Source: Gimesia fumaroli
GTDB lineage: Bacteria > Planctomycetota > Planctomycetia > Planctomycetales > Planctomycetaceae
Reading direction: 5' to 3'
DNA length: 64,000 nucleotides
NCBI RefSeq assembly: GCF_007754425.1
Contig: NZ_CP037452.1
Coordinates: forward strand, 1,872,664-1,936,663
A program made the translations under genes and the position numbers. Below the pieces are notes generated by a model, which made no database searches, had not been told where the DNA came from, and worked only from the letters and a program-made list of their open reading frames with translations. Each line of letters opens with the position of its first letter. Positions within the stretch are counted from its first letter, which is position 1. This document shows, in pieces, positions 19,140-28,840 of the stretch.

Positions 19140-19498
19140 TTTACCTATCCTTACTTTCGCTGGTGTTCTTCGGTATCGATGTCAAAGCTGAAGGAACATC
19201 ATCTTTTATCATGTTTTCTCTCGACTACCCTGAAGAGTGACGTGCATTAAATCAATATGGACAATAGAGATAAATCCTAAATTATCAATTCAACTTATCT
19301 TGATGTATTTTATCAGGAGGGGACCGGTTTCGAAAAGAGTCAGCTCAAAAAATGTCAGTTTTGGACTGGAATATCAATGGAGGCTGTTTTTTGCCTGTCT
19401 CTGGGGAAATGGTCTCGATTCAAATCAGAAAATCTATTAACCTTCCGCCTCGGAAGTTTCTACCATTTGAATAGTAAAGTCTGAACTGGAAACAATTA
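19140..19498. other. Intergenic stretch between the LRR gene and mlaE
   Basis: About 360 bases between divergent genes. It must hold the promoters of both the LRR gene and the mla operon. I see no gene, repeat or clear sigma factor element. Confidence 0.4.
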
Positions 19499-20341
19499 AT
19501 GTCATCAGTTTCACCTTCGTACCCTCGAGATACCATCATTCACGGGTTGGGTCGCGGAGTGATCAATACAATTTGTCTCATGGGTGACCTGTTTCTCTTT
19601 GGCTGGGAAATGCTGGGTTGGATGGTGACGCGCCTGCCTCCCCGCAGCAATCTCTGGTGGTGTATGTACCACATCGGGATTCAAAGTATCCCTGTCATCC
19701 TGATTACGGGCGGTTTTATCGGCATGGTACTGTCTGTGCAGTCCTATGATCAGTTCAAGCTGATGCACCTGGAAAATCAAATCGGTGCGGTGATCTCCAT
19801 CTCGCTGGTGGAAGAACTGGGACCGGTTCTGGCGGCGATTATGCTGGCGGGACGTGTCGGAACTTCGATGTCGGCCGAGCTGGGAACGATGCGCGTGACC
19901 GAGCAGATCGATGCCTTGCGTGCGCTTGGGGCAGATCCGGTCCATTACCTGGTCGTGCCGCGATTTCTGGCCTGTTGTTTATTGATCCCACTACTCACAA
20001 TCATTGCGGACGCGGTGGGAATATTGGGAGGCTGGTTTTTCAGCACCCAGATCTTAGGCGTCGATTCATTTTACTACTGGCATTATTCAATACAATTTGT
20101 GTACGCATATGATGTGATGGGCGGGATTTTCAAGAGCTTCTTCTTTGGTGCTGCCATTTCGTTGATCTCCTGTCACCGGGGGTTCCATTGTGGTGCCGGC
20201 GCTGAAGGGGTCGGTAAAGCGGCGACAGAAGCATTTGTGTATTCTTTCATCATGATCATGATTCTGGATTTCCTGCTGGGAGTTGGAATTGTTAATTTCT
20301 ACCACTTCATGCAGACGATCTATCCGGGCGTACTCAGATAA
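19499..20341 (+). CDS. mlaE: MlaE-type ABC transporter permease
   Basis: 280 residues of the MlaE family, the inner-membrane permease of a phospholipid transport system. About five membrane segments are visible. The conserved block [18 protein letters not shown] is followed by the [20 protein letters not shown] coupling region that contacts the ATPase. It is the first gene of an mlaE-mlaF-mlaD set. The system moves glycerophospholipids between inner and outer membranes in Gram-negative cells. The direction of transport in this host is not known. Confidence 0.93.
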   Translation: MSSVSPSYPRDTIIHGLGRGVINTICLMGDLFLFGWEMLGWMVTRLPPRSNLWWCMYHIGIQSIPVILITGGFIGMVLSVQSYDQFKLMHLENQIGAVISISLVEELGPVLAAIMLAGRVGTSMSAELGTMRVTEQIDALRALGADPVHYLVVPRFLACCLLIPLLTIIADAVGILGGWFFSTQILGVDSFYYWHYSIQFVYAYDVMGGIFKSFFFGAAISLISCHRGFHCGAGAEGVGKAATEAFVYSFIMIMILDFLLGVGIVNFYHFMQTIYPGVLR

Positions 20342-20380
20342 CACAGCGTTAATTAAACTGAACCAAAAGAAAATATTGTT

Positions 20381-21196
20381 ATGGATGATAAAACATCAAA
20401 AGACGGCTATGTGATTGAACTGCGCAATGTATCGCGTCAGTTTGGCACGCAGCAGGTTTTGCGCGATGTTTCATTTGGGGTGCGTCGCGGAGAAACACTG
20501 GTTGTGATCGGGGAAAGTGGTTGCGGAAAAAGTGTAACCATGAAATTGATCATGAATTTATTGCAACCAACTCAAGGCGATGTATTGTGGAATGATCGTT
20601 CGATTTCGGATCGCAGCCCGCGTGAATTGCACCGGGATCGGTTGCGGATCGGATATCTGTTTCAAGGGGCGGCACTATTTGACAGCCTTTCTGTCTACGA
20701 AAATGTTGCCTTTGGTTTAACTCAGAATACCAAACTGAAAAAAGCAGAGATTGATCAGATTGTGGTCGAACGATTAAGAGAAGTCGGCCTGTCTGAAACA
20801 ATCAGTCAGAAGAAGCCGGCACAACTTTCCGGTGGTATGAAAAAACGTGTAGGCTTGGCGCGCGCTCTGGCAATGACGCCTGAAGTCATGCTGTATGATG
20901 AACCGACAACGGGTCTTGACCCTGTGATGACGGATGTGATTAACGAGCTGATTCTGCAGACACGTGCCAGTCGCCCGGTAACCAGCATCGTCGTGACTCA
21001 TGATATGAGTACTGTGAAAAAAGTCGCCGATCGGATTATTATGCTGTATCCACTGGCGCGTCTGAATTCGGGAGAGGAGCAAATCGTCTTCGAAGGGACA
21101 GCAGACGAAGCGTTTGCGTGTTCTTCGCCGCGCGTGCATCAGTTTGTCTATGGCGAAGCCGGAGACCGGATTCGGGAAATGGCAGAGGCTGCCTGA
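20381..21196 (+). CDS. mlaF: MlaF-type ABC transporter ATPase
   Basis: 271 residues. Walker A is GESGCGKS at residues 44-51. The signature LSGGM is at 149-153. Walker B ends in YDEP at 172-175, and the switch His is in VTHDMS. The Lys-rich KKR after the signature is typical of MlaF. It powers the MlaE permease and lies 39 bases after it. The C-terminal end (from about 225) matches the MlaF extension used in dimer contact. Confidence 0.94.
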   Translation: MDDKTSKDGYVIELRNVSRQFGTQQVLRDVSFGVRRGETLVVIGESGCGKSVTMKLIMNLLQPTQGDVLWNDRSISDRSPRELHRDRLRIGYLFQGAALFDSLSVYENVAFGLTQNTKLKKAEIDQIVVERLREVGLSETISQKKPAQLSGGMKKRVGLARALAMTPEVMLYDEPTTGLDPVMTDVINELILQTRASRPVTSIVVTHDMSTVKKVADRIIMLYPLARLNSGEEQIVFEGTADEAFACSSPRVHQFVYGEAGDRIREMAEAA

Positions 21197-21286
21197 GCGG
21201 TCACTGTTCAGGAATCGTATTCATCAATCAATTTAAAACGAATCAGAAGGTTTGATCTCAAGGATGGGATCGAGATTGAGGCAATT

Positions 21287-22432
21287 ATGACGGATCGCCA
21301 GATACAATTTCGAGTAGGGCTGTTTGTGATTTCCGCGATGATTACGGGAGCCGCAATGATTTTCCAGTTTGGTCAGTTAGAGACCTTATGGAAAAAGAAA
21401 TACACGATTGCGATGCGATTTGAATCCATCTCCGGAGTACATCGTGGGACGCCAGTTGTGCGGCACGGGATTCGGATTGGCGAGGTGAGTAAGATTATCA
21501 CCAGTGATTCCAAGCCGGGGGTGATGTTGCTGGTGGCCATCAGTGAAACTCAGCATTTGCGAAAAGACGCCAGCCCACAGATTGTCAGTTCGATTATGGG
21601 CGATTCAAAAATTGTGATCACTCCTGGCAAGAGTACTGACTTTATCAAGCCGGGAGAACGTCTGATCGGACAGGCCTCGAGTGATCCAATGGAAGTTGTT
21701 TTCCGGATGGAGAAGCAGGTCTCTACAACACTGGAAGCGTTCACTTCGACCAGTAAAGAATGGGAAAAACTGGCTGGGAACATGAATCGGCTGATGGAGA
21801 CTAAAGAGGGGAACCTGGATGTCGTGATCGAGCGTGCGGCGACTTCCTTAGAGGAATTTTCTCTGGCGATGCGAAAAATGAATCTGATGATGGGGAGTGT
21901 GAATCAACTCGTTGCCGATCCGAAGCAACAGGAAAATTTAAAGCGTACGATGGCCGCGATGCCGGCCATGATCGAAAGTACGCACCGTACGATCGCTTCG
22001 GTGGAAGTGGCGGTCAAGAAGGCGGGGGAAAACCTGGATAATCTGTCACAGGTCACCGATCCATTGGCCAAACACAGCCAGTCGATGATCGTCAAACTGG
22101 ATCGGAGCCTATCCCGACTCGATGCGATTATGGCTGAGATGAATTCGTTTACCCGCGCGTTGAATTCAGGTGATGGTTCTCTCAAAAAATTCATGTCTGA
22201 TCCCGAGTTGTATCGCAATATGAATCGATCGGCTAGTTCGCTGACCGTGCTGTTGAATAACCTGGAACCAATCGCACGTGATATTCGCATCTTCAGTGAT
22301 AAAATCGCCCGTCACCCTGAAATACTGGGAGTAGGCGGCGCCATGAAAGGGAGTTCGGGGCTCAAAGAACCAACCGAAAAATCTTCGCAGATCAAACAGT
22401 CCGGCTTTTCTTTTCCCGGCAGAGCACGCTGA
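21287..22432 (+). CDS. mlaD: MlaD-type MCE-domain substrate-binding protein
   Basis: 381 residues. One N-terminal membrane anchor (VGLFVISAMITGAAMIFQF) is followed by an MCE domain at about residues 38-115 (FESISGVHRGTPVVRHGIRIG), which forms the hexameric lipid-conducting ring in the periplasm. The C-terminal 240 residues are mostly helical, with Met- and Thr-rich segments, and are longer than in E. coli MlaD; they may bridge to the outer membrane. It is the third gene of the operon. MlaB and MlaC are not seen here, as in many distant Mla systems. Confidence 0.9.
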   Translation: MTDRQIQFRVGLFVISAMITGAAMIFQFGQLETLWKKKYTIAMRFESISGVHRGTPVVRHGIRIGEVSKIITSDSKPGVMLLVAISETQHLRKDASPQIVSSIMGDSKIVITPGKSTDFIKPGERLIGQASSDPMEVVFRMEKQVSTTLEAFTSTSKEWEKLAGNMNRLMETKEGNLDVVIERAATSLEEFSLAMRKMNLMMGSVNQLVADPKQQENLKRTMAAMPAMIESTHRTIASVEVAVKKAGENLDNLSQVTDPLAKHSQSMIVKLDRSLSRLDAIMAEMNSFTRALNSGDGSLKKFMSDPELYRNMNRSASSLTVLLNNLEPIARDIRIFSDKIARHPEILGVGGAMKGSSGLKEPTEKSSQIKQSGFSFPGRAR

Positions 22433-22837
22433 AGCAGAGTTGCTGCTGTATGCTTAAAGCTCGACTTCTCGCTACGTCTCCTTGATTGTTGAGACTGAGG
22501 TTCGAGGAACGTCTGCTCTCTTATTCACGACTTGATCAGCGATTTTGATTTCGTCTTGGTTTTAGATAGAAGACTGCAGTGCTGCGCTGTTATCTACGGT
22601 TTGGGATTCATGGCTATTGGTTCACGTGTCGTGTTCTCGGATCTATGATTAAGTGCTGTTTTCTAGCATCCGAACCAGTGAACAGTGAAATAAGAATTTG
22701 CTATTTAGAGTTCTTAACTGAACGTTCATCAAAAATTAACAAATGGCTGTATTATCCCAAAATAGATCCAGCCGTTGATTTGTTTCAATGAGTGAAAACT
22801 GGATGTTGAACTCACTGTTTATAAGGTAGAGCAAATC
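22433..22837. other. Intergenic stretch after mlaD
   Basis: About 405 bases with only one short open frame without a ribosome site. No terminator with a clear T run and no repeat is visible. The promoter of the PhoX-like gene should be near its right end. Confidence 0.4.
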
Positions 22838-24208
22838 GTGCGCACCTCTTCTTCGCGACGTCATTTCTTAAAGACTGCCATTACGGCCCCGGCAGTGGGA
22901 ACGGTTTTTTCCCGCTTTCTAACGATGGCGTCTGCCAACGGGATCACGAAAGATCATTCCGAACTTCGGCCTGTTCAGGATGAGACGACAGGGTTGCCGT
23001 TATTGCGGCTGCCTGAAGGTTTCCGTTATCAGTCATTTGGCTGGGTGGGAGACAGAATGTCGGATGGAGTGATTACGCCTGAAGGCCACGATGGCATGGC
23101 AGTGATTTCCCAGACAGGGGATGTAATCACAATCTGCAGAAATCACGAAATTCGTGGTTCCCAAAGTTTCGGTCCGGAAGCGATCACCTTTGACCAGAAA
23201 GCGGGCGGGGGCTGTGCGAATCTTCAATTCAATGTCAAAACAGGAAAATGGTTGAAAAGCTGGACCAGTTTAGCGGGAACCGTACAAAACTGTGCTGGCG
23301 GACCGACTCCCTGGGGAACCTGGTTATCTTGTGAAGAAACAGTGATTGGCCCGAATGAAAGTTTTCGCGACGTTCAATATCAGCATGAAAAACATCATGG
23401 CTGGGTTTTTGAAGTGCCCGCCGAAGGGACCGCTTCCTTAGAGCCGCTGAAGGCATTAGGGCGATTTGTGCACGAAGCACTCGCCATTGATCCACGTGAT
23501 GGCATCATTTATGAAACAGAAGACCGGGACACAGCAGGCTTCTACCGCTTCCTGCCGAATGAGCTTGAAGTGCTCACCAAAGGGGGCGGCTTGCAGATGT
23601 TAAAAGTCAAAGGCCAGTCAGATTTGAGAACCGGAGCAAAACGGGGCGTACGTTATGAAGCGGAATGGGTCGATATCGAAGATCCGGAGCGTCGAAACAC
23701 ACCCGGCAAAGAGGACGGTCTCGGCGTTTATTCTCAAGGTAAAGAGAAGGGGGCGACCACCTTTGGTCGCCTGGAAGGCTGCTGGTATGGTGACGGGCTG
23801 GTTTATTTTAACTGCACCAATGGAGGAGAGGCGGGCCTGGGACAGGTATGGTCATTCTCACCCAAAGATCAGACGCTGCAGCTTGTGTTTCAGTCTCCCA
23901 GCCATGAGATTCTGGACAGCCCGGATAATTTGACCGTCAGTCCACGAGGTGGTTTGATTTTGTGTGAAGACGCCGACTTGAAACCGTTGCGTCTGCATGC
24001 ATTGAGTCGCAAAGGAACTTTGAAAACGGTCGCCATCAATAACATTCAACTGAAAAAAGGACAGCATCACAATCTGGAAGGTGATTTCAGTGGTGGCGAA
24101 TGGGCGGGCGCCTGTTTCAGTCCGGATGGCAAATGGCTGTTCGTGAACATTCAAGACCCCGGCATGACCTTTGCGATTACCGGCCCCTGGGAGGAGTTAG
24201 GAGTATAA
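22838..24208 (+). CDS. PhoX-like protein (DUF839), Tat-exported
   Basis: 456 residues from GTG. A twin-arginine signal (RRHFLKTAITAPAVGTVF) starts at residue 6. The body follows the PhoX/DUF839 propeller: GHDGMAVI, CRNHEI, CAGGPTPWGTWLSCEE and GRFVHEALAIDP are conserved blocks that hold calcium and iron ligands in true PhoX alkaline phosphatases. The C-terminal block GACFSPDGKWLFVNIQ is also typical. It is likely a periplasmic phosphatase or related esterase. No Pho box was recognised upstream, and GTG has only a weak GGTAGAG before it. Confidence 0.87.
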   Translation: MRTSSSRRHFLKTAITAPAVGTVFSRFLTMASANGITKDHSELRPVQDETTGLPLLRLPEGFRYQSFGWVGDRMSDGVITPEGHDGMAVISQTGDVITICRNHEIRGSQSFGPEAITFDQKAGGGCANLQFNVKTGKWLKSWTSLAGTVQNCAGGPTPWGTWLSCEETVIGPNESFRDVQYQHEKHHGWVFEVPAEGTASLEPLKALGRFVHEALAIDPRDGIIYETEDRDTAGFYRFLPNELEVLTKGGGLQMLKVKGQSDLRTGAKRGVRYEAEWVDIEDPERRNTPGKEDGLGVYSQGKEKGATTFGRLEGCWYGDGLVYFNCTNGGEAGLGQVWSFSPKDQTLQLVFQSPSHEILDSPDNLTVSPRGGLILCEDADLKPLRLHALSRKGTLKTVAINNIQLKKGQHHNLEGDFSGGEWAGACFSPDGKWLFVNIQDPGMTFAITGPWEELGV

Positions 24209-24239
24209 CTGACAGAAGTCCAAAATCGAGAAGACTCTC

Positions 24240-24278
24240 AAGCCCCTTGTTCCCTGGGTGAATAAGGGGCTTGTTTTT
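24240..24278 (+). terminator. Terminator of the PhoX-like gene
   Basis: A 9-bp perfect stem (AAGCCCCTT with AAGGGGCTT) around a 15-base loop is followed by GTTTTTG. Confidence 0.85.
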
Positions 24279-24449
24279 GACTAAGGAAACAGGGGTTTTC
24301 CGCTTTTCCGAAGATCGTGACTTTTAAGCACTTGGATTGAACTGTAAACTGAAAGAGAGGCTGGCGGGATCTGCATTCATTCCACGGCCCTGGTTTCTGA
24401 TTTTACAAACGATTGATGCCTGTCTGCTTTTAAGTCTAAACTTCAAACG

Positions 24450-25304
24450 ATGTCGCTCAAAAATTATATCAAGAATGATTTGGAAGTCCGCTTGCGGAAT
24501 GGGGAGGATTTACCTGCGCAGCTGACATTGGAATCACTGTCAGAGCATTATGAGGTCAGTTTTTCACCCGTCAGGACGGCACTGGCAGAACTGGTCGAAG
24601 AAGGACTACTGCAAAAAGGAGCCAATCGCAGGCTGGTTTTAAATACGGAGCAGATCAAACCGTTAAAACGCGGGAAGAAGTCTGTTCTGCCAGAACCTCC
24701 TGTCGACATGTTCGAAGTAATTACCAATGATTTTGTGAAATTGAGTTTACAGGGAGAGCCGATTGATATTCGTGAAGAAGTAACGGCTCGGAAATACAAC
24801 ATCAGCCGCTCTTCGCTGCGAATTATTTTAAACCGTCTGGCGGGGACCGGAATTCTGGATCATATTCCCCGCCGGGGTTGGAGACTCAGGCCGTTTCGCC
24901 AGGAAGATATGCAGGCGTTTCTGGAAGTGCGCGAACTGCTGGAATTGAAAGCACTCGAACTGGCGAAGTCACATCTTGTTCAAGAAGATCTACAGAGAAT
25001 TCTCGCTGGTAATGTGATTCCCAAAAAGAAGACCGAGAGTGTCTTAATCGATAATTCGTTGCATGAATATATCATCGAGAAAGCAGGGAATTACTACATT
25101 CAAGACTTTTTTCAGCACCAGGGCCGGTATTACGATATTCTGTTTGACTGGGAAGACCAGGACCGGGAGACTGCCATCGAAACGGTACGTCAGCATCAAT
25201 CAATCCTCAATGCATTGATCAAAAAAGATTGGCGTTCTGCTCGCAAAGCCCTGTCTTATCATATCCGCAATAACCATCCCATATTGAGCAAGATCACGGA
25301 ATGA
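24450..25304 (+). CDS. GntR-family regulator with two winged-helix domains
   Basis: 284 residues. Residues about 5-65 are a GntR-type winged helix (LTLESLSEHYEVSFSPVRTA). Residues about 90-148 repeat the same fold (IDIREEVTARKYNISRSSLR) and end in the wing HIPRRGWRLRPF. The C-terminal part (from about 150) resembles the FCD helical ligand-binding domain (FLEVRELLELKALELA) but is shorter than usual. A duplicated DNA-binding region is rare among FadR-type regulators. The effector and targets are unknown; it does not obviously control the ECF cluster that follows 127 bases on. Confidence 0.82.
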   Translation: MSLKNYIKNDLEVRLRNGEDLPAQLTLESLSEHYEVSFSPVRTALAELVEEGLLQKGANRRLVLNTEQIKPLKRGKKSVLPEPPVDMFEVITNDFVKLSLQGEPIDIREEVTARKYNISRSSLRIILNRLAGTGILDHIPRRGWRLRPFRQEDMQAFLEVRELLELKALELAKSHLVQEDLQRILAGNVIPKKKTESVLIDNSLHEYIIEKAGNYYIQDFFQHQGRYYDILFDWEDQDRETAIETVRQHQSILNALIKKDWRSARKALSYHIRNNHPILSKITE

Positions 25305-25431
25305 ACGCCGATGTTGGCGATCACTGCAGCATGCTTCCTTAAACCGGTTGGCACTTGATCGCTCTGGACGTCGATGATCGTTTTTCTAAGATAGGTTCTT
25401 CATTCATCAAGGGATCAAAACGGAACAGCAG

Positions 25432-26706
25432 ATGAGCGAACGGATTTCGGAATCAGTATCTCAGCAGGTGGACGAGATCTATCGTCTGGAATCGAGGCGT
25501 GTGTTTGCTTCGCTGGTACGATTACTGGGGGATTTCGATCTGGCCGAAGAGGCACTGCATGAAGCCTTTACAGCTGCAGTGGAACAATGGCAGCGGGATG
25601 GAATTCCCGATAATCCCGTTTCCTGGTTGGTCTCGGCCGGTCGCTTTAAGGCGATTGATACGATTCGCCGTCGTACTCGATATGATCGTTCTCAAGAGGA
25701 ACTGACCACCCGGCTGGAGGGAATCGCGGAAGCAAATGCTGAGAAGTCGGATACGGAAGTCGAAGACGACCGTTTGCGATTGATTTTTACCTGCTGTCAC
25801 CCGGCGATTGCGGCGCAGATCCAGGTTCCCTTGACTTTGCGCGAAGTTTGCGGATTAACGACGGAGGAAATTGCCAGCGCCTTTTTGACCTCTCCCTCCA
25901 CGATGGCACAACGGATCGTACGCGGCAAAGCGAAAATACGGGAAGCAGGCATCCCGTATGTCATACCGACACGCGCCGATTTGCCGGAACGACTGGATGC
26001 AGTGCTGACCGTGATTTATCTGGTGTTCAACGAAGGGTACTCAGCCTCTTCAGGTGACTCGCTCACACGGCAGGATCTCTCAGAAGAGGCGATTCGGCTC
26101 GGGCGCTTGCTGGTCGAACTGTTACCCGATGCGGAAGCTCTGGGCCTGTTGGCCCTGATGTTACTGCAGGAATCACGACGGGAAGCCCGGGCGACCTCGA
26201 TGGGAGAGCTGATTTTACTCGAAGATCAGGATCGAAGGCTCTGGGATCAGGCAAAGATCAGAGAAGGGATTTCTCTGGTTGAACGGGCAATCGCAACCGG
26301 GGAAGTGGGCGGTTATACGGTGCAAGCTGCGATCGCTTCGGAGCACGCGCGAGTGAACTCTTCTGAGCAGACCGACTGGTCAAAGATTGTCTCCTGGTAC
26401 GATCTCCTGTTTCAAATTAACTCCTCTCCGATTATTGAGTTGAACCGCGCGGTCGCAGTCGCGATGCGTGATGGCGCCGCCATCGGCTTAGACCTGGTAG
26501 ATGCCATTTTGACCCGCGGCGAGCTGACGGAATACCATCTGGCACATGCCGCCCGGGCGGATTTCTTTCGGCGACTGGGACGCAGGGCAGAAGCGCGTGA
26601 TGCTTATGAAAGGGCGATCGGATTGACAAACCAGACAGCCGAACGTCGATTTCTCGAACTTCGTTTACAAGAACACGTTAACGCCGGCTTATCTGATAGC
26701 GAGTGA
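25432..26706 (+). CDS. ECF42-type RNA polymerase sigma factor with C-terminal helical extension
   Basis: 424 residues. The sigma-2 region at about 15-80 contains RLLGDFDLAEEALHEAFTAA and GRFKAIDTIRRR. The sigma-4 region at about 110-165 contains LREVCGLTTEEIASAFL. The C-terminal 250 residues are a TPR-like helical extension with the hallmark YLVFNEGYSASSG. Large ECF factors of this type (ECF42) are known to be encoded next to YCII/DGPF proteins and to lack an anti-sigma factor. The same neighbours follow here. The extension is thought to control activity. The signal is unknown. Confidence 0.92.
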   Translation: MSERISESVSQQVDEIYRLESRRVFASLVRLLGDFDLAEEALHEAFTAAVEQWQRDGIPDNPVSWLVSAGRFKAIDTIRRRTRYDRSQEELTTRLEGIAEANAEKSDTEVEDDRLRLIFTCCHPAIAAQIQVPLTLREVCGLTTEEIASAFLTSPSTMAQRIVRGKAKIREAGIPYVIPTRADLPERLDAVLTVIYLVFNEGYSASSGDSLTRQDLSEEAIRLGRLLVELLPDAEALGLLALMLLQESRREARATSMGELILLEDQDRRLWDQAKIREGISLVERAIATGEVGGYTVQAAIASEHARVNSSEQTDWSKIVSWYDLLFQINSSPIIELNRAVAVAMRDGAAIGLDLVDAILTRGELTEYHLAHAARADFFRRLGRRAEARDAYERAIGLTNQTAERRFLELRLQEHVNAGLSDSE

Positions 26707-26731
26707 TTTTTTTGAAAATAATTGTCATCGG

Positions 26732-26758
26732 TGTCGATCTACGGTCGTTCGATTCGAC
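26732..26758 (+). promoter_or_regulatory. Candidate ECF42-dependent promoter
   Basis: TGTCGA at 26732-26737 is followed after 17 bases by CGAC at 26755-26758, 82 bases before the first VOC gene. From memory, ECF42 factors in Streptomyces recognise TGTCGA at -35 and a CGA-type -10. This is the only such pair I found in the intergenic gaps of the cluster. Confidence 0.5.
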
Positions 26759-26839
26759 TAACTGGTAAACCGCCGTTTTTTAACTCTCCAATGTAAGGAG
26801 AACCGGCGATTGATATCCTGTTGAATCTGGGAGACACCA

Positions 26840-27325
26840 ATGAATACGTCTTTAGGAAAGCCTGCTGAAAAACCGATCCCCGACGGAATGCATACACTGA
26901 CGCCTCATTTGATCTGTGTCGGGGCAAATGAGGCTATTGAATTTTACAAAAATGCATTCGGTGCCATTGAACAGATGCGACTGCCCGGCCCGGATGGAAA
27001 GTTGATGTATGCCTGCCTGCAGATCGGTGATTCGCAAATTATGTTGACTGAAGAAAATGAAAACTGTGGTTCCCGGGGCCCCAAAACGTTACAGGGCTCA
27101 CCGGTAACGCTACATCTACAGGTCGAGGATGCTGATGCGATGATCGAGCAGGCGGTAGCAGCGGGGGTCACACTGCTGATGCCAGCCACGGATATGTTCT
27201 GGGGCGATCGCTACGGTCAGGTGGAAGATCCCTTTGGTCATCGCTGGGCCGTTGCCACGCACGTACGCGATCTCAACATGGATGAAATCCAATCAGGGAT
27301 GCAGGCGATGTTCGAAAACACGTAA
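26840..27325 (+). CDS. VOC-superfamily (glyoxalase-like, PhnB type) protein
   Basis: 161 residues. Two beta-alpha-beta-beta-beta units form the vicinal oxygen chelate fold: LTPHLICVGANEAIEFYKNAFG opens the first, and DRYGQVEDPFGHRWAVATHV closes the second with its conserved Gly-His. The family includes metal-dependent isomerases, dioxygenases and resistance proteins. It is the first gene behind the proposed ECF42 promoter, so it is probably a target of that sigma factor. The reaction is unknown. Confidence 0.85.
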   Translation: MNTSLGKPAEKPIPDGMHTLTPHLICVGANEAIEFYKNAFGAIEQMRLPGPDGKLMYACLQIGDSQIMLTEENENCGSRGPKTLQGSPVTLHLQVEDADAMIEQAVAAGVTLLMPATDMFWGDRYGQVEDPFGHRWAVATHVRDLNMDEIQSGMQAMFENT

Positions 27326-27385
27326 AGCAGAATCTGAAAATGATTCCTTTTGTATATACGGCAAAACAACAAATAAGGAGTATGT

Positions 27386-27862
27386 ATGTCTGATCCACCA
27401 AAAATTGCTCCCTTCCTCTGGTTTAATGACAATGCGGAAGAAGCCATCAATCACTACACATCGATCTTCAAAAACTCAAAGAAACTGAACGTCACGCGTT
27501 ATGGTGAAGGGGCCCCCGCCCCTGCGGGGTCTGTAATGGTCGCCTCGTTTGAACTGGAAGGGCAGACGTTTATTGCACTGAATGGCGGTCCGATGTTCCA
27601 GTTTAACGAAGCCATTTCGTTTGCTGTGAATTGTGACACACAGGACGAAATTGATGAATTGTGGAAACGGCTGACAGAGGGAGGAGCACCAGGCCAGTGT
27701 GGCTGGCTCAAAGACAAATTCGGTCTCTCATGGCAGATCGTACCTACAATTTTACCGGAGTTAATGCAGGATCAAGAAAAATCGGGCCGAGTCATGCAGG
27801 CGTTGATGCAGATGACCAAACTGGATATCCAAGGTCTGCAGCAGGCTTATCACGGCAAATAG
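27386..27862 (+). CDS. VOC-superfamily protein, PhnB/3-demethylubiquinone methyltransferase-like
   Basis: 158 residues. KIAPFLWFNDNAEEAINHYT is the typical opening of this subgroup. CDTQDEIDELWKRL and CGWLKDKFGLSWQIVP mark the second half. Despite the database name '3-demethylubiquinone methyltransferase-like', these proteins have no methyltransferase fold; they are dimeric VOC proteins of unknown reaction. AGGAG six bases before ATG gives a strong ribosome site. It is the second gene of the ECF cluster. Confidence 0.87.
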   Translation: MSDPPKIAPFLWFNDNAEEAINHYTSIFKNSKKLNVTRYGEGAPAPAGSVMVASFELEGQTFIALNGGPMFQFNEAISFAVNCDTQDEIDELWKRLTEGGAPGQCGWLKDKFGLSWQIVPTILPELMQDQEKSGRVMQALMQMTKLDIQGLQQAYHGK

Positions 27863-27919
27863 ACAGGTCGAGATTTGTAAATATAAAGAAATCAAACATT
27901 TTTAAACGAGGATTAGACG

Positions 27920-28312
27920 ATGAAATTCATTTGTCTGGGATACTATAACGATACCCTCTTTGCCGAAAAATCGGAAACAGAGATGGCACAGATGATGGAA
28001 GAGTGCATGGCCTATGACGACGAGTTGCGACGCGGCGGTCATTTTGTGGGCGGCGAAGCGCTGCAGCATGCGAGCCAGGCGGTCACGTTGAGAATGCAGA
28101 GTGGCCAGGTGGATGTGACTGAGGGACCATTTACTGAAACGAAAGAGCAGATCGGCGGTATCCTGATTCTGGAAGCACGTGATTTGAATCACGCCATCGC
28201 ACTGATGTCAAAGCACCCCGGCGTGAAGGTCGGACCTTTCGAAATCAGACCCGCTGATGAAGAAATCAACGCGCTGATAAAAGCCCGCGACGAAAAGATG
28301 CAGTCAGAATAA
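27920..28312 (+). CDS. YCII-related (DGPF) protein 1
   Basis: 130 residues of the YCII ferredoxin-like fold. The usual DGPF motif reads EGPF here ([15 protein letters not shown]). The start [10 protein letters not shown] and the end [13 protein letters not shown] are also family-typical. Family members are standard partners of ECF42 sigma factors, but no activity has been settled. Of the three paralogues in this cluster, this is the only one with Glu in place of Asp in the motif. Confidence 0.87.
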   Translation: MKFICLGYYNDTLFAEKSETEMAQMMEECMAYDDELRRGGHFVGGEALQHASQAVTLRMQSGQVDVTEGPFTETKEQIGGILILEARDLNHAIALMSKHPGVKVGPFEIRPADEEINALIKARDEKMQSE

Positions 28313-28377
28313 CTAGTGGCTCAGAGTGATCATGAGGGGATGCATTTAGAATTAGAACTGAGAACAAGGAGAACTTT

Positions 28378-28740
28378 ATGAAATATATGCTGCTGATTTA
28401 CAGTACCGAAAGTGACTGGACCGAAGAGGAACGTGCAGCCTGTATGGCGAAATCGACTGAAGTCTGCCATGAATTGAACGAGAAAGGTCAGTTTTTGACT
28501 GCCTCGCCGTTACATCCCGTTTCCATGGCGACCAGTGTGCGTGTCCGAGAAGGGAAGCGGATGATTACCGATGGTCCGTTTGCAGAGACAACTGAGCAAC
28601 TGGGGGGATACTATATCATCGATGTCGAGAATCTTGACGAAGCGATTGCCATCGCCGGTCAATTGCCTCCGGCGAAGAAGGGCACTGTAGAAATTCGGCC
28701 CATTGAAGAAATCACGGATACTCCGGTACCACAAAATTAA
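28378..28740 (+). CDS. YCII-related (DGPF) protein 2
   Basis: 120 residues. KYMLLIYSTESDWTEEE starts the fold, and ITDGPFAETTEQLGGYYIID carries the intact DGPF motif. The end is GTVEIRPIEE. AAGGAG seven bases before ATG supports the start. It differs clearly from its two neighbours, which suggests old duplications with separate roles. Confidence 0.88.
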   Translation: MKYMLLIYSTESDWTEEERAACMAKSTEVCHELNEKGQFLTASPLHPVSMATSVRVREGKRMITDGPFAETTEQLGGYYIIDVENLDEAIAIAGQLPPAKKGTVEIRPIEEITDTPVPQN

Positions 28741-28840
28741 TGCGTTCTCTCAATTGTAATGCGCTGATGGCTACAATCTGATCGGATCGAAGTTCCGAGT
28801 CGGGGCAGACATTTCTAATAAAACAAGAGAGGTCAATATA

